Source: Cryobacterium luteum (GTDB taxonomy: Bacteria > Actinomycetota > Actinomycetes > Actinomycetales > Microbacteriaceae). Taken from it: a stretch of 64,000 nucleotides of DNA. Of this stretch, positions 27,060 through 36,544 are shown piece after piece; within the stretch, counting starts at the first letter, position 1; each line of letters begins with the position of its first letter. The notes under the pieces were generated by a model that worked only from the letters and a program-made list of their open reading frames with translations, was not told where the DNA came from and did not search any database. Made by a program: the position numbers and the translations under genes. The stretch covers positions 1-64,000 of the forward strand of contig NZ_FOCN01000010.1 in the NCBI RefSeq assembly GCF_900110125.1, given 5' to 3'.

Positions 27060-27857
27060 TCAGTGACCTCCGTGGCCCGGAACAACGATGGTGTGCTCGT
27101 CCATCTCCACACCGACCGACCCGAAGGCCTGCTGCACGTTCGCCAGAGTCAGCACCGTGTCGCGCGGCCCGAACGCCACCTGCGCCCCGTTGAGCAGCAG
27201 CACGCTCTCGCACACGGCACGAGCCAGATCAAGGTCGTGCGTCGAGACCAGCACTGCAACACCCTGCTTCTTGAGCCGTTTCACGGTGTCAATGAGGGCA
27301 TCCCGGTTGACCTGGTCCAGACCGTTGAACGGCTCATCCAGCAATAACAAGCGCGGGGCGGATGCGACGGCGCGCGCGAGCAGACCGCGTTGCTGCTGGC
27401 CGCCCGACAGCTCACCGAAGCGAGTCTTCGCGCGGTTGCCCAGGCCGACGGTCTCCAGCGCCTCGGCGACTGCCCGGCGATCGGCTTTGGCTGGCATGCG
27501 CCACCAGCCGAGCGAGCGGTAACGGCCCATCATGACGACCTGCTCGAGCGAGACCGGAAAGTTCGGGTCGAGCTGGTCGGTCTGCGGCACGTAACCGATG
27601 TAGCCGGCCGGAGCCGGCCATTGCCCGAGCACCTCGACGTCACCCGCCGTGCGGGCGATGAGCCCGAGAATACCCTTGAGCAGGGTGGACTTGCCCGAAC
27701 CGTTGGGGCCAATCAGGGCAACGGCCTGGCCGGGCAGCACCATGAAGTCGATCCCGGTGAGCGCGGGCTCAGCATCGTACGCGAACGACGCCGCCGCCAC
27801 TCGGAGAGCGGCGGCAGCGTTCGCTGTGGGTGTTACTTGAGAAGTGTTCTCGATCAC
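27060..27857 (-). CDS. znuC: Zinc/manganese ABC transporter ATP-binding protein
   Basis: The 265-residue ABC ATPase has Walker A GPNGSGKST (50-58), Q-loop VPQTDQLD (90-97), signature LSGGQQQR (150-157), Walker B LLLLDEP (170-176) and switch His in STHDLD. The family-typical insertion MMGRYRSLGWW lies near 109-119. It powers import of divalent metal with the two downstream permeases. 7 bp separate it from the binding-protein gene. Confidence 0.95.
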   Translation of the reverse strand: MIENTSQVTPTANAAAALRVAAASFAYDAEPALTGIDFMVLPGQAVALIGPNGSGKSTLLKGILGLIARTAGDVEVLGQWPAPAGYIGYVPQTDQLDPNFPVSLEQVVMMGRYRSLGWWRMPAKADRRAVAEALETVGLGNRAKTRFGELSGGQQQRGLLARAVASAPRLLLLDEPFNGLDQVNRDALIDTVKRLKKQGVAVLVSTHDLDLARAVCESVLLLNGAQVAFGPRDTVLTLANVQQAFGSVGVEMDEHTIVVPGHGGH

Positions 27858-27864
27858 GGGTTAA

Positions 27865-28890
27865 CTATTGCAGGTCGGCGGGCAGCGCAGAGGGCGTGAC
27901 GCCCCATGATTCGAGCATGAGCGTTGCATTGTGCAGCTGCGCCCTGATGTAGGTGTCGCCCGAGCTCCCCTCGGGTCCGAGGGAGTCGACGTAGAGGGCA
28001 TCATCGCCGGAGTAGACGGTGACGCCGGCCTCGGTCGCGATCGTCCCGGCGGTTTTGGGGCTGAGTGAGGCCTCGGAGAACACGGCCGTGACGCCGGTCG
28101 CCGTGATGGCTGCCACCAGGGTGTCGATTTCGGTGGCGCTCGGCTCAGCGTTGTCATCGAAGCTCGGAATCACCGAGCCGACGTAGTCGATGTGGTACGC
28201 CGCGGTGAAGTAGCCGAGGGCATCATGGTTGCTCACGAGCAACCGGTCGCTCTCCGGAACGGTCGCGACGTTGGTGCGGATCCACTCGTCGAGGGCGCTG
28301 AGCCGGGCCGTATACGCCGTCGCATTGGACTCAAAAGTCGCCGCGTTGGCCTCGTCTGCGGCAGTGAGGCCGTCGGCGATCGTCGCGACGATGGTCTCGG
28401 CGTTCTGCACGTCCGTCCAGATGTGCGGGTCGCCGCCCTCGTGGGCGTGCTCGTCCTCGGTGACGTCGGTGTGTGCGTCCGTTGTTTCACCGGAGTGACC
28501 CGCTCCGGCTCCCACGTCGGAGATGGTGATGCCCTCGTCGGCATCGATCGTGAGGCCGTCGAAGCCGGACGCGGCGATGGCATCGTCGAGCCATTCTTCG
28601 AGGCCGACACCGTTGACCACGAGCACGTCGGCGGCACCGAGCGCGGTCAGGTCGGCCGCAGAGGGGTCGTAGCTGTGGGCGCTCTGGTTCGGCTGGATGA
28701 GCTGGGTCAGGTCGACACCGCTGGAGTCACCAATGACGTTGCGGGTGAAGTCGGCGACCTGGGTGGTCGTCGCGACGACTTTGAGGTCGCCACCCCCGTC
28801 GGCGCTCGCTGTGGTGCCGGCCGTGCACCCCGACAGAGCTAGAGTGGCTGACCCGAGGAGTGCGGGAACAATAAAAAATCTTTTGTGCAT
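27865..28890 (-). CDS. znuA: Zinc-type metal-binding lipoprotein (ZnuA-like)
   Basis: This 341-residue cluster A-I binding protein is a lipoprotein: the lipobox LSGC places the anchor at Cys22. The metal histidine lies in QSAHSYDPS (His72). A His/Asp/Glu-rich loop (about 129-157, His at 132, 140, 148, 150, 156) marks zinc rather than manganese proteins. It is the first gene of the operon, and a Zur-like palindrome lies 20 bp upstream of the start. Confidence 0.93.
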   Translation of the reverse strand: MHKRFFIVPALLGSATLALSGCTAGTTASADGGGDLKVVATTTQVADFTRNVIGDSSGVDLTQLIQPNQSAHSYDPSAADLTALGAADVLVVNGVGLEEWLDDAIAASGFDGLTIDADEGITISDVGAGAGHSGETTDAHTDVTEDEHAHEGGDPHIWTDVQNAETIVATIADGLTAADEANAATFESNATAYTARLSALDEWIRTNVATVPESDRLLVSNHDALGYFTAAYHIDYVGSVIPSFDDNAEPSATEIDTLVAAITATGVTAVFSEASLSPKTAGTIATEAGVTVYSGDDALYVDSLGPEGSSGDTYIRAQLHNATLMLESWGVTPSALPADLQ

Positions 28891-28909
28891 TCCTCGACAC
28901 TATCCTTGC

Positions 28910-28924
28910 TGATAATGATTGTCA
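28910..28924. promoter_or_regulatory. Zur-like operator of the znu operon
   Basis: TGATAATGATTGTCA is a 15-bp near-perfect palindrome (arms TGATAAT/ATTGTCA) of the actinobacterial Zur-box type, just upstream of znuA. With the Fur-family gene in the same operon, zinc-dependent autorepression is the likely control. Confidence 0.8.
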
Positions 28925-28945
28925 AAACCATTAGCAGGGATTGCG

Positions 28946-30328
28946 CTACTCGAGCAGCAGTGCGGGCTCCTCGATGATGCTCGCGACGTCGGCGAGAAAT
29001 CGACTTGCGACATCACCGTCGACGACCCGATGGTCAAAGCTTGCACCGATCGTGGTCACGTACCGTACCCGCACCTCACCGTCGACGACCCACGGCTTCT
29101 GCTTGATCGTGCCGAGGGCCACGATTCCGGCTTCGGGCGAGTTGAGGATGGGGGTTCCGGTGTCCATGCCGAACACACCGATATTGGTGATCGTGATAGT
29201 GCCGTTGCTCATCTCCGCCGGGCTGGTCTTGCCGTCACGCGCGGTCATCGTGAGCTTCTCGAGGGCTGAGGCGAGCTCGAGCAGGCTCATGTCCTGCGCT
29301 TCCTTGATATTCGGCACGATCAGCCCGCGCGGGGTCGCAGCGGCAATCCCGAGGTTCACGTAGTGCCGCACGATGATTTCCTCATCGGTGAAGGTGGAGT
29401 TCACCGTTGGGTTGCGTCGCACCGCCCAGATCATGGCCTTGGCCATGATCAGCAGCGGCGACACCCGAATTCCGGCGAAATCGGTGGACGCCTTGAGTCG
29501 CTTGACGAATTCCATGGTGCGGGTGGCATCGACGTCGACGAACAGGCTCACGTGCGGCGCGGTGAACGCACTCTTGACCATCGCCTGCGCGATGGCCTTG
29601 CGCACGCCCTTCACCGGAATGTGTTCGTCGCGATCGATTGGCCATTCCGGCGTCTGAATGTTGCGGAACACGCTGGCCTGGGTCGCGCCGCGCAGCACGT
29701 CTTCCCGGGTCACGTCGCCGACGGGCCCGGTTGCCTCAACGAGCGTCAGGTCGACGCCGAGGTCCTTGGCCAGCTTGCGAATGGGTGGTTTCGCCATGAC
29801 CGGTCCAGCGGATGCCGCGCGCCGGGTCGGTTCCAGCGGCTCGGAGTGCGATCGCGTCGGGGCTTGCGGGGCCAGGGTCTCGTGGGCGACGGGAGCGCCG
29901 GTGTGCCGGCGACGTCGGGTCGGCATCGTGGCGGTGGCGCCGCGACCGACGAGCACCGGCTCCGGAGCTTCGTCGCTGATGCTGCTGCTCACGTCTGCAG
30001 CCAGTGCAGTCGCTGCCAGGGTGTCGGCGGCGGATGCTGCGGCATCCGCCGCCGAAGCCGCCGCCGACTGGTCTGTGCTCGCAGTGGCGTCGGAATTGAT
30101 CGTGATGATGAGCGTGCCGACGTCCACCGTGGTGCCGGCAGCGACCAGGATTTCCCCGACCACGCCCACGAACGGCGACGGCAGTTCGACGAGCGATTTG
30201 GCCGTTTCGATTTCAACCAGCACCTGGTTGATCGTCACGGTGTCGCCGGGGGCAACCTTCCACTCGACGATCTCGGCCTCGGTCAGGCCTTCGCCCACGT
30301 CGGGGAGAGTGAACTTCATCGCGTTCAT
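28946..30328 (-). CDS. bkdC: E2 acyltransferase of a 2-oxoacid dehydrogenase complex
   Basis: The 460-residue E2 has one lipoyl domain (lipoyl Lys44 in EIETAKS). An Ala/Ser/Pro linker, an E3-binding domain ([17 protein letters not shown], near 160-176) and the catalytic domain follow. The catalytic domain ends in [14 protein letters not shown], with the catalytic His and Asp. It transfers the acyl group to CoA. GGAAAGG precedes the ATG at 30328. No E3 gene is linked. Branched-chain oxo acids are the favoured substrate by gene arrangement. Confidence 0.92.
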   Translation of the reverse strand: MNAMKFTLPDVGEGLTEAEIVEWKVAPGDTVTINQVLVEIETAKSLVELPSPFVGVVGEILVAAGTTVDVGTLIITINSDATASTDQSAAASAADAAASAADTLAATALAADVSSSISDEAPEPVLVGRGATATMPTRRRRHTGAPVAHETLAPQAPTRSHSEPLEPTRRAASAGPVMAKPPIRKLAKDLGVDLTLVEATGPVGDVTREDVLRGATQASVFRNIQTPEWPIDRDEHIPVKGVRKAIAQAMVKSAFTAPHVSLFVDVDATRTMEFVKRLKASTDFAGIRVSPLLIMAKAMIWAVRRNPTVNSTFTDEEIIVRHYVNLGIAAATPRGLIVPNIKEAQDMSLLELASALEKLTMTARDGKTSPAEMSNGTITITNIGVFGMDTGTPILNSPEAGIVALGTIKQKPWVVDGEVRVRYVTTIGASFDHRVVDGDVASRFLADVASIIEEPALLLE

Positions 30329-30365
30329 GCTGCGCCTTTCCTGCTGCTGGTAAAAGTAAGAATGA

Positions 30366-31370
30366 TCAGTAGGCGAGAACGCGGTCGACGGCTTCGAGCA
30401 CCCGGTCGGGGCTCGGCAGAAAGTGCGTCTCGACGGCGGCAGGGGGAAACGGCGTGTCAAAGCCGGAGACCCGCAGCACGGGAGCTTCGAGGGTATAGAA
30501 CGAGCGTTCGGCGACCGTGGCGGCGATCTCACTTCCGACACTCACGAAGCCGGGGGCTTCCTGGGTCACGACGAGTCGGCCGGTCTTCTGCACGGAGCCG
30601 AGAATCGGGCCGTAGTCGATCGGGGAAATCGAGCGCAGGTCGATGACCTCGAGACTGATGCCCTCGGCTGCGGCGAGGTCGGCCGCCTGCAGCAGCACAC
30701 TCACCATGGCGCCGTGGCCCACGACGGTGACGTCGAGACCGGCCCGCACCACGCGGCTGGCGTGCAGCGGAGTTCCACTCGCGCCGAAACGCACCTCGCC
30801 CTTGGGCCAGTAACGGCTCTTCGGTTCGAAGAAGATCACCGGGTCGTCACTGGCAATGGCTTCCTGCATCATCCAGTAGGCGTCGTGCGGGTTGGACGGG
30901 CTCACCACGCGCAGTCCGGGGGTGTGCGCGAAGTACGCCTCGGGGCTCTCCTGGTGGTGCTCGACCGAGCCGATGTGCCCGCCGTAGGGAATGCGAATGA
31001 CCACGGGCATGATCAAGCCGCCCTCGTGGCGGTTGCGCATGCGGGCCAGCTGGCTGGTGATCTGGTCGAAGCCGGGAAAGACGAACCCGTCGAACTGAAT
31101 CTCGCAGACCGGCCGGAACCCGCGCATGGCCAGGCCGATGGCCGTGCCGATGATGCCGGATTCAGCGAGCGGGGTGTCGAGCACCCGCTTGTCACCGAAC
31201 TCGGCGATCAGGCCCTCGGTCACGCGAAAAACGCCGCCGAGCGGGCCGATGTCCTCACCCATCAGCAGCACCCTGGGGTCATCCAGCATCGCGCGGCGCA
31301 GCCCGGCGTTCAGGGCCTTCGTCATCGGCAGCGCAGCGGATGCCACGCTCGTGTCGGTAGCAGCGATCAT
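30366..31370 (-). CDS. bkdB: E1 beta subunit of branched-chain-type 2-oxoacid dehydrogenase
   Basis: The 334-residue transketolase-like subunit has [19 protein letters not shown] near 36-54, [18 protein letters not shown] near 67-84 and a C-terminal domain beginning near [12 protein letters not shown]. With E1alpha it forms the thiamine-diphosphate heterotetramer that decarboxylates 2-oxo acids. Its ATG overlaps the E1alpha stop (TGATG), with GAGGG as ribosome site. Confidence 0.93.
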   Translation of the reverse strand: MIAATDTSVASAALPMTKALNAGLRRAMLDDPRVLLMGEDIGPLGGVFRVTEGLIAEFGDKRVLDTPLAESGIIGTAIGLAMRGFRPVCEIQFDGFVFPGFDQITSQLARMRNRHEGGLIMPVVIRIPYGGHIGSVEHHQESPEAYFAHTPGLRVVSPSNPHDAYWMMQEAIASDDPVIFFEPKSRYWPKGEVRFGASGTPLHASRVVRAGLDVTVVGHGAMVSVLLQAADLAAAEGISLEVIDLRSISPIDYGPILGSVQKTGRLVVTQEAPGFVSVGSEIAATVAERSFYTLEAPVLRVSGFDTPFPPAAVETHFLPSPDRVLEAVDRVLAY

Positions 31371-32575
31371 CAATTCTTACCCTCGTCAAAAGACGCTTCG
31401 TAGCGTTCCAGCCAGGCTTTTTGCTCAGCCACGAGCGGATGCGGTTCGGCGTAGACGTTATCGAAGATCACCGACTTCTCGGGGCCGGTGACCTCCAGCG
31501 CCCGACGCCGGGTGTCGGCGGCGAAATCGGCGGCTTCCTCGTCGACGGAGTCGAGGAACTGCTGCTCGATGCCCCGGCCTTGCAGGTAGCTGCGAAAGCG
31601 CACGATCGGGTCGCGGGCCACCCAGTAAGCGAGTTCGTCGGGATCACGGTATTTGGTGGGGTCGTCGGCGGTGGTGTGGGCACCGACGCGATAGGTGAGC
31701 GCCTCGATCAGTGACGGGCCGTGCCCGGCGCGGGCGTCGTCCATCGACTTGGCCGTGACAGCGAAACTCGCGAGCACGTCGTTGCCGTCGATCTGCGTGC
31801 CGGGCATACCGAAACCGCCGGCACGCAGGTAGAGCGGGGTGCGGGACTGCCGCGCGACGGGCACCGAGATGGCCCAGTGGTTGTTCTGCAAAAAAAACAC
31901 CTGCGGCGTCTGGTAACTCGCCGCGAAGACGAGCGCCTCGTTTGCGTCACCCTGTGAGGAGGCACCGTCGCCGTAGTAGACGATGACGGCCTGATCGGTT
32001 TGCGGATTGCCGGTCGCGGTTGAACCATCGAGCTGCATGCCCATGGCATAGCCGGTCGCGTGCAGGGTCTGCGAGGCGAGCACCAGGGTGTACAGATGAA
32101 AGTTTCCGTGTTCTTCGGGCACCCAGCCGCCGAGGGTGACCCCGCGCAGCATGCGCAGAATGTCGACGACATCGAGGCCGCGGATCATGCCAACGACGTG
32201 TTCCCGGTAGGAGGGGAACACGTGGTCCTGCACTCGCGTGGCGTAGGCCGACCCGACCTGGGCGGCTTCCTGCCCGTGGCTCGGCACCCAGAGGGCGAGC
32301 TGGCCCTGCCGTTGCAGGTTGGCTGCCTCGGTGTCGAACCGGCGCACCACGACCATGTCGCGGTAAAACCGTCGATGATCGGCTTCGGTCAGCCGATCCA
32401 GATAGGGCAGGTACTCTTCGGCGGCCGCATTCGGCTCGAACGCCCCGTTCGGGGCGATCATGCGCACGCAGGTTTCGGCCCCATCGAGGCCGAAGGCCTC
32501 AGCTGCGGAGGAAGTCACTGCGGCAGTGCGCATGTCGGGAGCTGGTGCGGTCGAGTCGTTTCGGGTGGCTGACAC
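31370..32575 (-). CDS. bkdA: E1 alpha subunit of branched-chain-type 2-oxoacid dehydrogenase
   Basis: The 401-residue subunit carries the thiamine-diphosphate motif GDGASSQGD...NN (202-232) and the phosphorylation-loop-like YRVGAHTTADDPTKYRD near 310-326. The latter contains the conserved DDPTKYR typical of BCKDH/acetoin types. The GTG start follows the aminotransferase stop by 4 bp, so the four genes form one operon. The ~60-residue N-terminus is poorly conserved. A pyruvate-type complex is less likely, because actinobacteria use AceE for pyruvate. Confidence 0.92.
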   Translation of the reverse strand: MSATRNDSTAPAPDMRTAAVTSSAAEAFGLDGAETCVRMIAPNGAFEPNAAAEEYLPYLDRLTEADHRRFYRDMVVVRRFDTEAANLQRQGQLALWVPSHGQEAAQVGSAYATRVQDHVFPSYREHVVGMIRGLDVVDILRMLRGVTLGGWVPEEHGNFHLYTLVLASQTLHATGYAMGMQLDGSTATGNPQTDQAVIVYYGDGASSQGDANEALVFAASYQTPQVFFLQNNHWAISVPVARQSRTPLYLRAGGFGMPGTQIDGNDVLASFAVTAKSMDDARAGHGPSLIEALTYRVGAHTTADDPTKYRDPDELAYWVARDPIVRFRSYLQGRGIEQQFLDSVDEEAADFAADTRRRALEVTGPEKSVIFDNVYAEPHPLVAEQKAWLERYEASFDEGKN

Positions 32576-32579
32576 CGTT

Positions 32580-33686
32580 CTAACCTATCTTCCGAGCCGG
32601 GTGATCGGCGGGAAGGGCGTCGACAAGATCCGCGCTCATAAGTAGGAGTGTCGCCACAGCCTCCTCCTCCCCGATTGAGACTCGAATGCCTTCGGGCGCG
32701 AAGGGACGCACGACGAGCCCGGCCGCACCGAGCGCCTCAGCCACGCTCGTCGTTTCAGCCCCGGTCGGCAGCCAGAGAAAATTTCCCTGCGGCACGGGGA
32801 TGTTCCACCCCTGGCGGGTGAGCGCCTGCCAGGTCGCGTCGCGGCGGGCAGCCAGGATCCGAACTCGGGCGAGCAACTCCTTCTCAGCCTCGAGTGAGGC
32901 AATCGCGGCGGCGGCAGCCTGCGCTGTCACCGAAAGAGGAATCGCGGTTGAGCGGGCAGCATTCAGAATGTCCACCGGGCCGAGCGCATAGCCGACCCGC
33001 AGTCCGGCGAGCCCGTAGGCCTTCGAGAACGTGCGCAGTACAACCAGATTTGGGTAGCGAGCCAGCAGGGGCGGGCCGTTCACGGCATCCGTCTGGGTGA
33101 CGAACTCGATATATGCCTCATCGAGAATAACGAGCAGATCGGACGGGACGACGGCCATGAAGGCCTCGAATTCGTCTTTCGTGACGATGGTTCCGGTGGG
33201 GTTGTTCGGCGAGCAGACGATGACGACCCGGGTGTGGTCGCCGATGGCCGCGGCCATTTCGGGCAGGTCGTGGCCGTGATCGCTACGATTGGCGACGCGC
33301 ACGCTCGTGGCCCCGGCCACCGTCACGAGGGAGGGATACGCCTCAAACGACCGCCAGGAGTAGAGCACCTCATCATTGGGACCGGCGGCAGCAAGAATCA
33401 GTTGAGCCAGCAGCGCGACTGAGCCGGAGCCAACGTGCACCTGATCGACGTCGACGCTGTACTTGGCGGCGAGGCGTTCACGCAGCGCGAGCGCCGAGGC
33501 ATCCGGGTAACGGTTGAAGGCCGTTTCGGCCGTGACCGCGGCGACGACCCCGGGCAGCGGGTCGAAGGGGTTCTCATTGCTCGAAAGTTTGAAGGCACTG
33601 GCGTCAGCCGGTTTTCCCTGCTTATAGGCCGGGAGGGCGATGATCTCCGGGCGCAGGCGCACGGTGGGTCGGTCTGAAGGGCTCAC
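32580..33686 (-). CDS. HisC-like / aromatic amino acid aminotransferase
   Basis: The 368-residue class I/II PLP enzyme has SNENPF (36-41), SPNNPTG (159-165), LDEAYIEF (188-195) and the Schiff-base Lys222 in [15 protein letters not shown]. This is the HisC/Pat subgroup that acts on histidinol phosphate or phenylalanine. It is not beside his genes but heads the E1alpha-E1beta-E2 operon, so amino-acid to oxo-acid conversion feeding that complex is possible. Confidence 0.88.
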   Translation of the reverse strand: MSPSDRPTVRLRPEIIALPAYKQGKPADASAFKLSSNENPFDPLPGVVAAVTAETAFNRYPDASALALRERLAAKYSVDVDQVHVGSGSVALLAQLILAAAGPNDEVLYSWRSFEAYPSLVTVAGATSVRVANRSDHGHDLPEMAAAIGDHTRVVIVCSPNNPTGTIVTKDEFEAFMAVVPSDLLVILDEAYIEFVTQTDAVNGPPLLARYPNLVVLRTFSKAYGLAGLRVGYALGPVDILNAARSTAIPLSVTAQAAAAAIASLEAEKELLARVRILAARRDATWQALTRQGWNIPVPQGNFLWLPTGAETTSVAEALGAAGLVVRPFAPEGIRVSIGEEEAVATLLLMSADLVDALPADHPARKIG

Positions 33687-33775
33687 CCGGTGAGTCTACG
33701 CTCGGATATATTCGCAATAGCGAATGAATGTTCGCGTGACTTTCGCCCGCCCCGAGCCGGTGAGATAGTAGAGAT

Positions 33776-34168
33776 ATGGCCAGATTCCTGATCCAACTGA
33801 TCGTCAATGCGGTAGCCCTGTGGTTCACCGCCCTGCTCGTGACCGGGGTGCACGTCACCCCCTACGCCCCCGACGCCGGTGCCAGCGTGCTCACCTATCT
33901 GCTCATCGCGCTCATCTTCGGGTTCGTCAACAGCGTTGTCGGCGGGGTGCTGCGCGTCGTCGCTTTTCCGCTCTACATCCTGACGCTCGGTCTGTTCTCC
34001 TTGATCGTCAACGGCTTGCTGCTGCTGCTCGTGGGGTGGATCTCCGGATTTTTGGGCTTCGGCCTCGTCGTGGACAGCTTCTGGTGGGGTGTACTCGGCG
34101 CCCTGGTGCTCGGCATCATCTCCTGGCTGCTCGGCCTCATTCTGCGCCCGGTCACCACCCGCGACTGA
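33776..34168 (+). CDS. Phage holin family IV / DUF360 membrane protein
   Basis: The 130-residue protein has four membrane helices and the pattern LIALIFGFVNSVVGGVLRVVAFP (split near residues 40-62) with LPLYILTLGLFSLIVN-type second half. The family name refers to a phage protein, but chromosomal copies are widespread housekeeping membrane proteins. No phage genes are near. It is divergent from the aminotransferase gene (89-bp spacer). Role unknown. Confidence 0.88.
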   Translation: MARFLIQLIVNAVALWFTALLVTGVHVTPYAPDAGASVLTYLLIALIFGFVNSVVGGVLRVVAFPLYILTLGLFSLIVNGLLLLLVGWISGFLGFGLVVDSFWWGVLGALVLGIISWLLGLILRPVTTRD

Positions 34169-34190
34169 TCCGGTCATACCCGCGCGCCTT

Positions 34191-35606
34191 CTACCGTGGC
34201 GTCGGTCGTTCCGGCAAGCGGATGCCGCGCCACAACACGGCGTCGCCGGGTTCGCTCCCGAGAACACCGGTCACGGTGTCGCGAAAGTCGGTCAGGTTCT
34301 TTTCCGGCGAGGCGTCGATCAGGAGCGCCGTCTCCCGATAGGTATCCAGGTGGTGCGCCGGAAGTGCCTCGCCGGCCGGTGGTTCCGCTGAGAAGAAAGC
34401 CTCACGCCGAACCGTTATTCGGTCCTCGGACTGGACCATGCTCGCCCCGCCTAACCCGGTCGTCACGTCGTCGGTGTGCTCGACCGTCATAGTGGCGACG
34501 CCGGAAGGAACGCTAACACGCGATTCGGGCGCCCCGAAGGTCACGACCGCCCGCACGGCGAAAGCGCCTGAGGCGGCGACCTGGGTGGCTACCAGTCCAC
34601 CCTGTGAATGACCGGCAATCACAACCGGATCGCCCGCGGTAATGCCCGCGGCGTGCATAGCCTGCATGACTGCCTGGAGGGAGCCGGCATTCTGCCCGGC
34701 CATCGCTGTGACGTTGGCGGTGAGATCCCAGGGCTCGGTCGTGGCGACGGCATTCCAGTCGATCGTCCCACCGACGTAGACCGCCCAGGACAGATTCTCG
34801 GGCGTGCCGTAGTTCTCGATGAGTACCTGCGGCTGCCCGGCGATCGCCTTGGGAATTCTGGCGGCCAAATCACCGACACCCGTGGGCGGCGTCGCGCTCG
34901 TAGCCGCGCCCGCCGTCGCCACTTTCACCGGGCCCTCCCGAAACAGCCCACGACTGCGTGCAGCGGCAAGCACGGCAACCGCCGTGGTCGAAACCCCGAC
35001 CAGGCCGAGGCCGCTGTCGCCCAGCAACAAATCGATGGGCAACGGCACACCGAGGGCACCCGCAGCGACGTCATCGAGGGATGTGACGATCAACTTGGTG
35101 AGGACGACGGCCGCCGGACTCGTCAGAAACCGGTAGTCGATCCCGGGTGAGCCATGATGGCTGTTCCACGCCCGCCAGGCCAGCGCGCCCCTGGCCGCGG
35201 GCCCAGCGGCGAGAAGAAATACCAGAGCGCGAAACCGGCCCAGGTCGTAGCCCAGCCCCGCGCTCCCCAGCACGGCCATATGCATCACCGCTCGTTCCGT
35301 CCAACCGTACCGTTCGGCGGCGTCGGTGAGACTCGCGGCAAGATCGCCGGTGCGCTCTTCCAATTGACCGAGCGCAACCCCCGCCCAGGTCAAAGTCAGG
35401 CTGGGGTCCTCCGGAGTCCAGGTCCACACCCCGCCCAGATCCAGCTGTCGGATGCTCTCCACCCGACTCTGCCAGTCACCGGCCTGCACCTGAGCGTTTC
35501 GCAACATCTCGGCCTGTGCCAGGACTGCGTCGGTCGCCACGAGCGTCGTTCCGCCCACGGAAATAGTCAGTTCACCCTCCGGCACCGCATCCGGACGCTC
35601 GCTCAC
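34191..35606 (-). CDS. Alpha/beta hydrolase (lipase-like) with WXG-like N-terminal region
   Basis: The 471-residue protein has a helical N-terminal region (~1-110, Trp-rich, with LTWAGVALGQLEERTGDL near 72-89). Hydrophobic stretches follow (about 125-215), then an alpha/beta hydrolase domain (~255-471). The nucleophile elbow is GHSQGG (332-337, Ser334). Candidate partners are Asp in EHTDD (376-380) and His in AHHLD (417-421). GTG start overlaps the stop of the 95-residue WXG-like gene (GTGA). The pair resembles effector/partner gene pairs of type VII secretion, but no ESX machinery is in the window. Confidence 0.7.
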   Translation of the reverse strand: MSERPDAVPEGELTISVGGTTLVATDAVLAQAEMLRNAQVQAGDWQSRVESIRQLDLGGVWTWTPEDPSLTLTWAGVALGQLEERTGDLAASLTDAAERYGWTERAVMHMAVLGSAGLGYDLGRFRALVFLLAAGPAARGALAWRAWNSHHGSPGIDYRFLTSPAAVVLTKLIVTSLDDVAAGALGVPLPIDLLLGDSGLGLVGVSTTAVAVLAAARSRGLFREGPVKVATAGAATSATPPTGVGDLAARIPKAIAGQPQVLIENYGTPENLSWAVYVGGTIDWNAVATTEPWDLTANVTAMAGQNAGSLQAVMQAMHAAGITAGDPVVIAGHSQGGLVATQVAASGAFAVRAVVTFGAPESRVSVPSGVATMTVEHTDDVTTGLGGASMVQSEDRITVRREAFFSAEPPAGEALPAHHLDTYRETALLIDASPEKNLTDFRDTVTGVLGSEPGDAVLWRGIRLPERPTPR

Positions 35607-35890
35607 TCCTCGCCTGCCGCCTGCAACTGGCGGATGTTGCGCCAAATCTGGTCCTGGGCGGTGATGAGGTGGTTTAGCACGCCCTGCACATCGTTCACTA
35701 TTTCCGCGATCCGCTCGCGGTAGGCCCGTTGGGCACTGGAACTCCAGAATTCACTGGGATCGAGCATCGACAGTCGCAGTTTCGCATCCCTGATGTCTGC
35801 GGTCAGCAGGAGAATGCGTTTTCGCTGTGCCCATAGCGCAGCGAGTTGATCGGCCTGATTGGGTTCGAAATTACCGTAGGGAACGTCCAT
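35603..35890 (-). CDS. WXG100-like small helical protein
   Basis: The 95-residue all-helical protein has a central turn DPSEFWSSSAQRAYRERI (44-61), where W49-S-S replaces the WxG hairpin. A long C-terminal helix ends QIWRNIRQLQAAGEE. Length and two-helix layout fit the WXG100/ESAT-6 fold, usually secreted or used as a chaperone partner. It is translated just before the lipase-like gene (overlap 4 bp), suggesting complex formation. No YxxxD/E export signal is evident at the C-terminus. Confidence 0.65.
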   Translation of the reverse strand: MDVPYGNFEPNQADQLAALWAQRKRILLLTADIRDAKLRLSMLDPSEFWSSSAQRAYRERIAEIVNDVQGVLNHLITAQDQIWRNIRQLQAAGEE

Positions 35891-36016
35891 GACACCTCCC
35901 GGTCGGGGCCGATCTTCGCAGCCTCAAGCCTCGCTGGGCCGTTCTTCGGGCTATCTGTGCACAGACGCCGAATACTGGGTGTGTGGAGAAGTCGAATCTG
36001 TTCCACAATGGGAGGC

Positions 36017-36544
36017 ATGCCCTTTGCGTCACTCACCCCCGACGAGTCGACGCCGTTTCGCATCATTTTTGTCTGCACCGGAAATATCTGCCGATCGCCG
36101 ATGGCCGAGGTTGTGCTGCGTGACCTCGCGGCCAAGCTCGGACTCGGCCGACTCATCAATAGCAGCTCCGCCGGCACCGGAGACTGGCATGTCGGTGAGC
36201 AGGCTGACGGTCGCACGATCGCGGCCCTGGCCAAACGCGGGTACGACGGCAGCCATCATCGAGCTCGCCAGTTCGACCCGCTCTGGTTCGCTGAACATGA
36301 CCTCGTCGTGGTGCTGGATCGCAGCCAGGAGCGTATTCTGCGCAATTGGGCCCTGGAAGATCGCGATCGTGCCAAGATCCGGCTGTTGCTGAGCTTTGAC
36401 GCGGAGCAGGCCGCCCTATTCGACGTTCCAGACCCCTACTATTCCGACGATGCGTTGTTTGACGCCGTATTAGGCATGATTGAGAGGGCAAGCCACGCAC
36501 TTGTGAAACAACTTGCACCCGCAATTCGACAGGGAGTCCGATGA
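36017..36544 (+). CDS. Low-molecular-weight protein tyrosine phosphatase
   Basis: The 175-residue phosphatase has the P-loop VCTGNICRS (19-27; Cys20, Arg26) and the general-acid loop DVPDPYY near 133-139. It acts on phosphotyrosine or phospho-arginine substrates, or polysaccharide regulators; the target is unknown. GGAGG sits only 2 bp before the chosen ATG. An ATG three codons earlier (36008) has no ribosome site, so the start is uncertain. The stop overlaps purB (ATGA). Confidence 0.9.
   Translation: MPFASLTPDESTPFRIIFVCTGNICRSPMAEVVLRDLAAKLGLGRLINSSSAGTGDWHVGEQADGRTIAALAKRGYDGSHHRARQFDPLWFAEHDLVVVLDRSQERILRNWALEDRDRAKIRLLLSFDAEQAALFDVPDPYYSDDALFDAVLGMIERASHALVKQLAPAIRQGVR

Noticed and set aside
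33776-34168. Prophage, suggested by the 'holin' family name
   Set aside because: No other phage gene is near; DUF360 proteins are widespread chromosomal membrane proteins.
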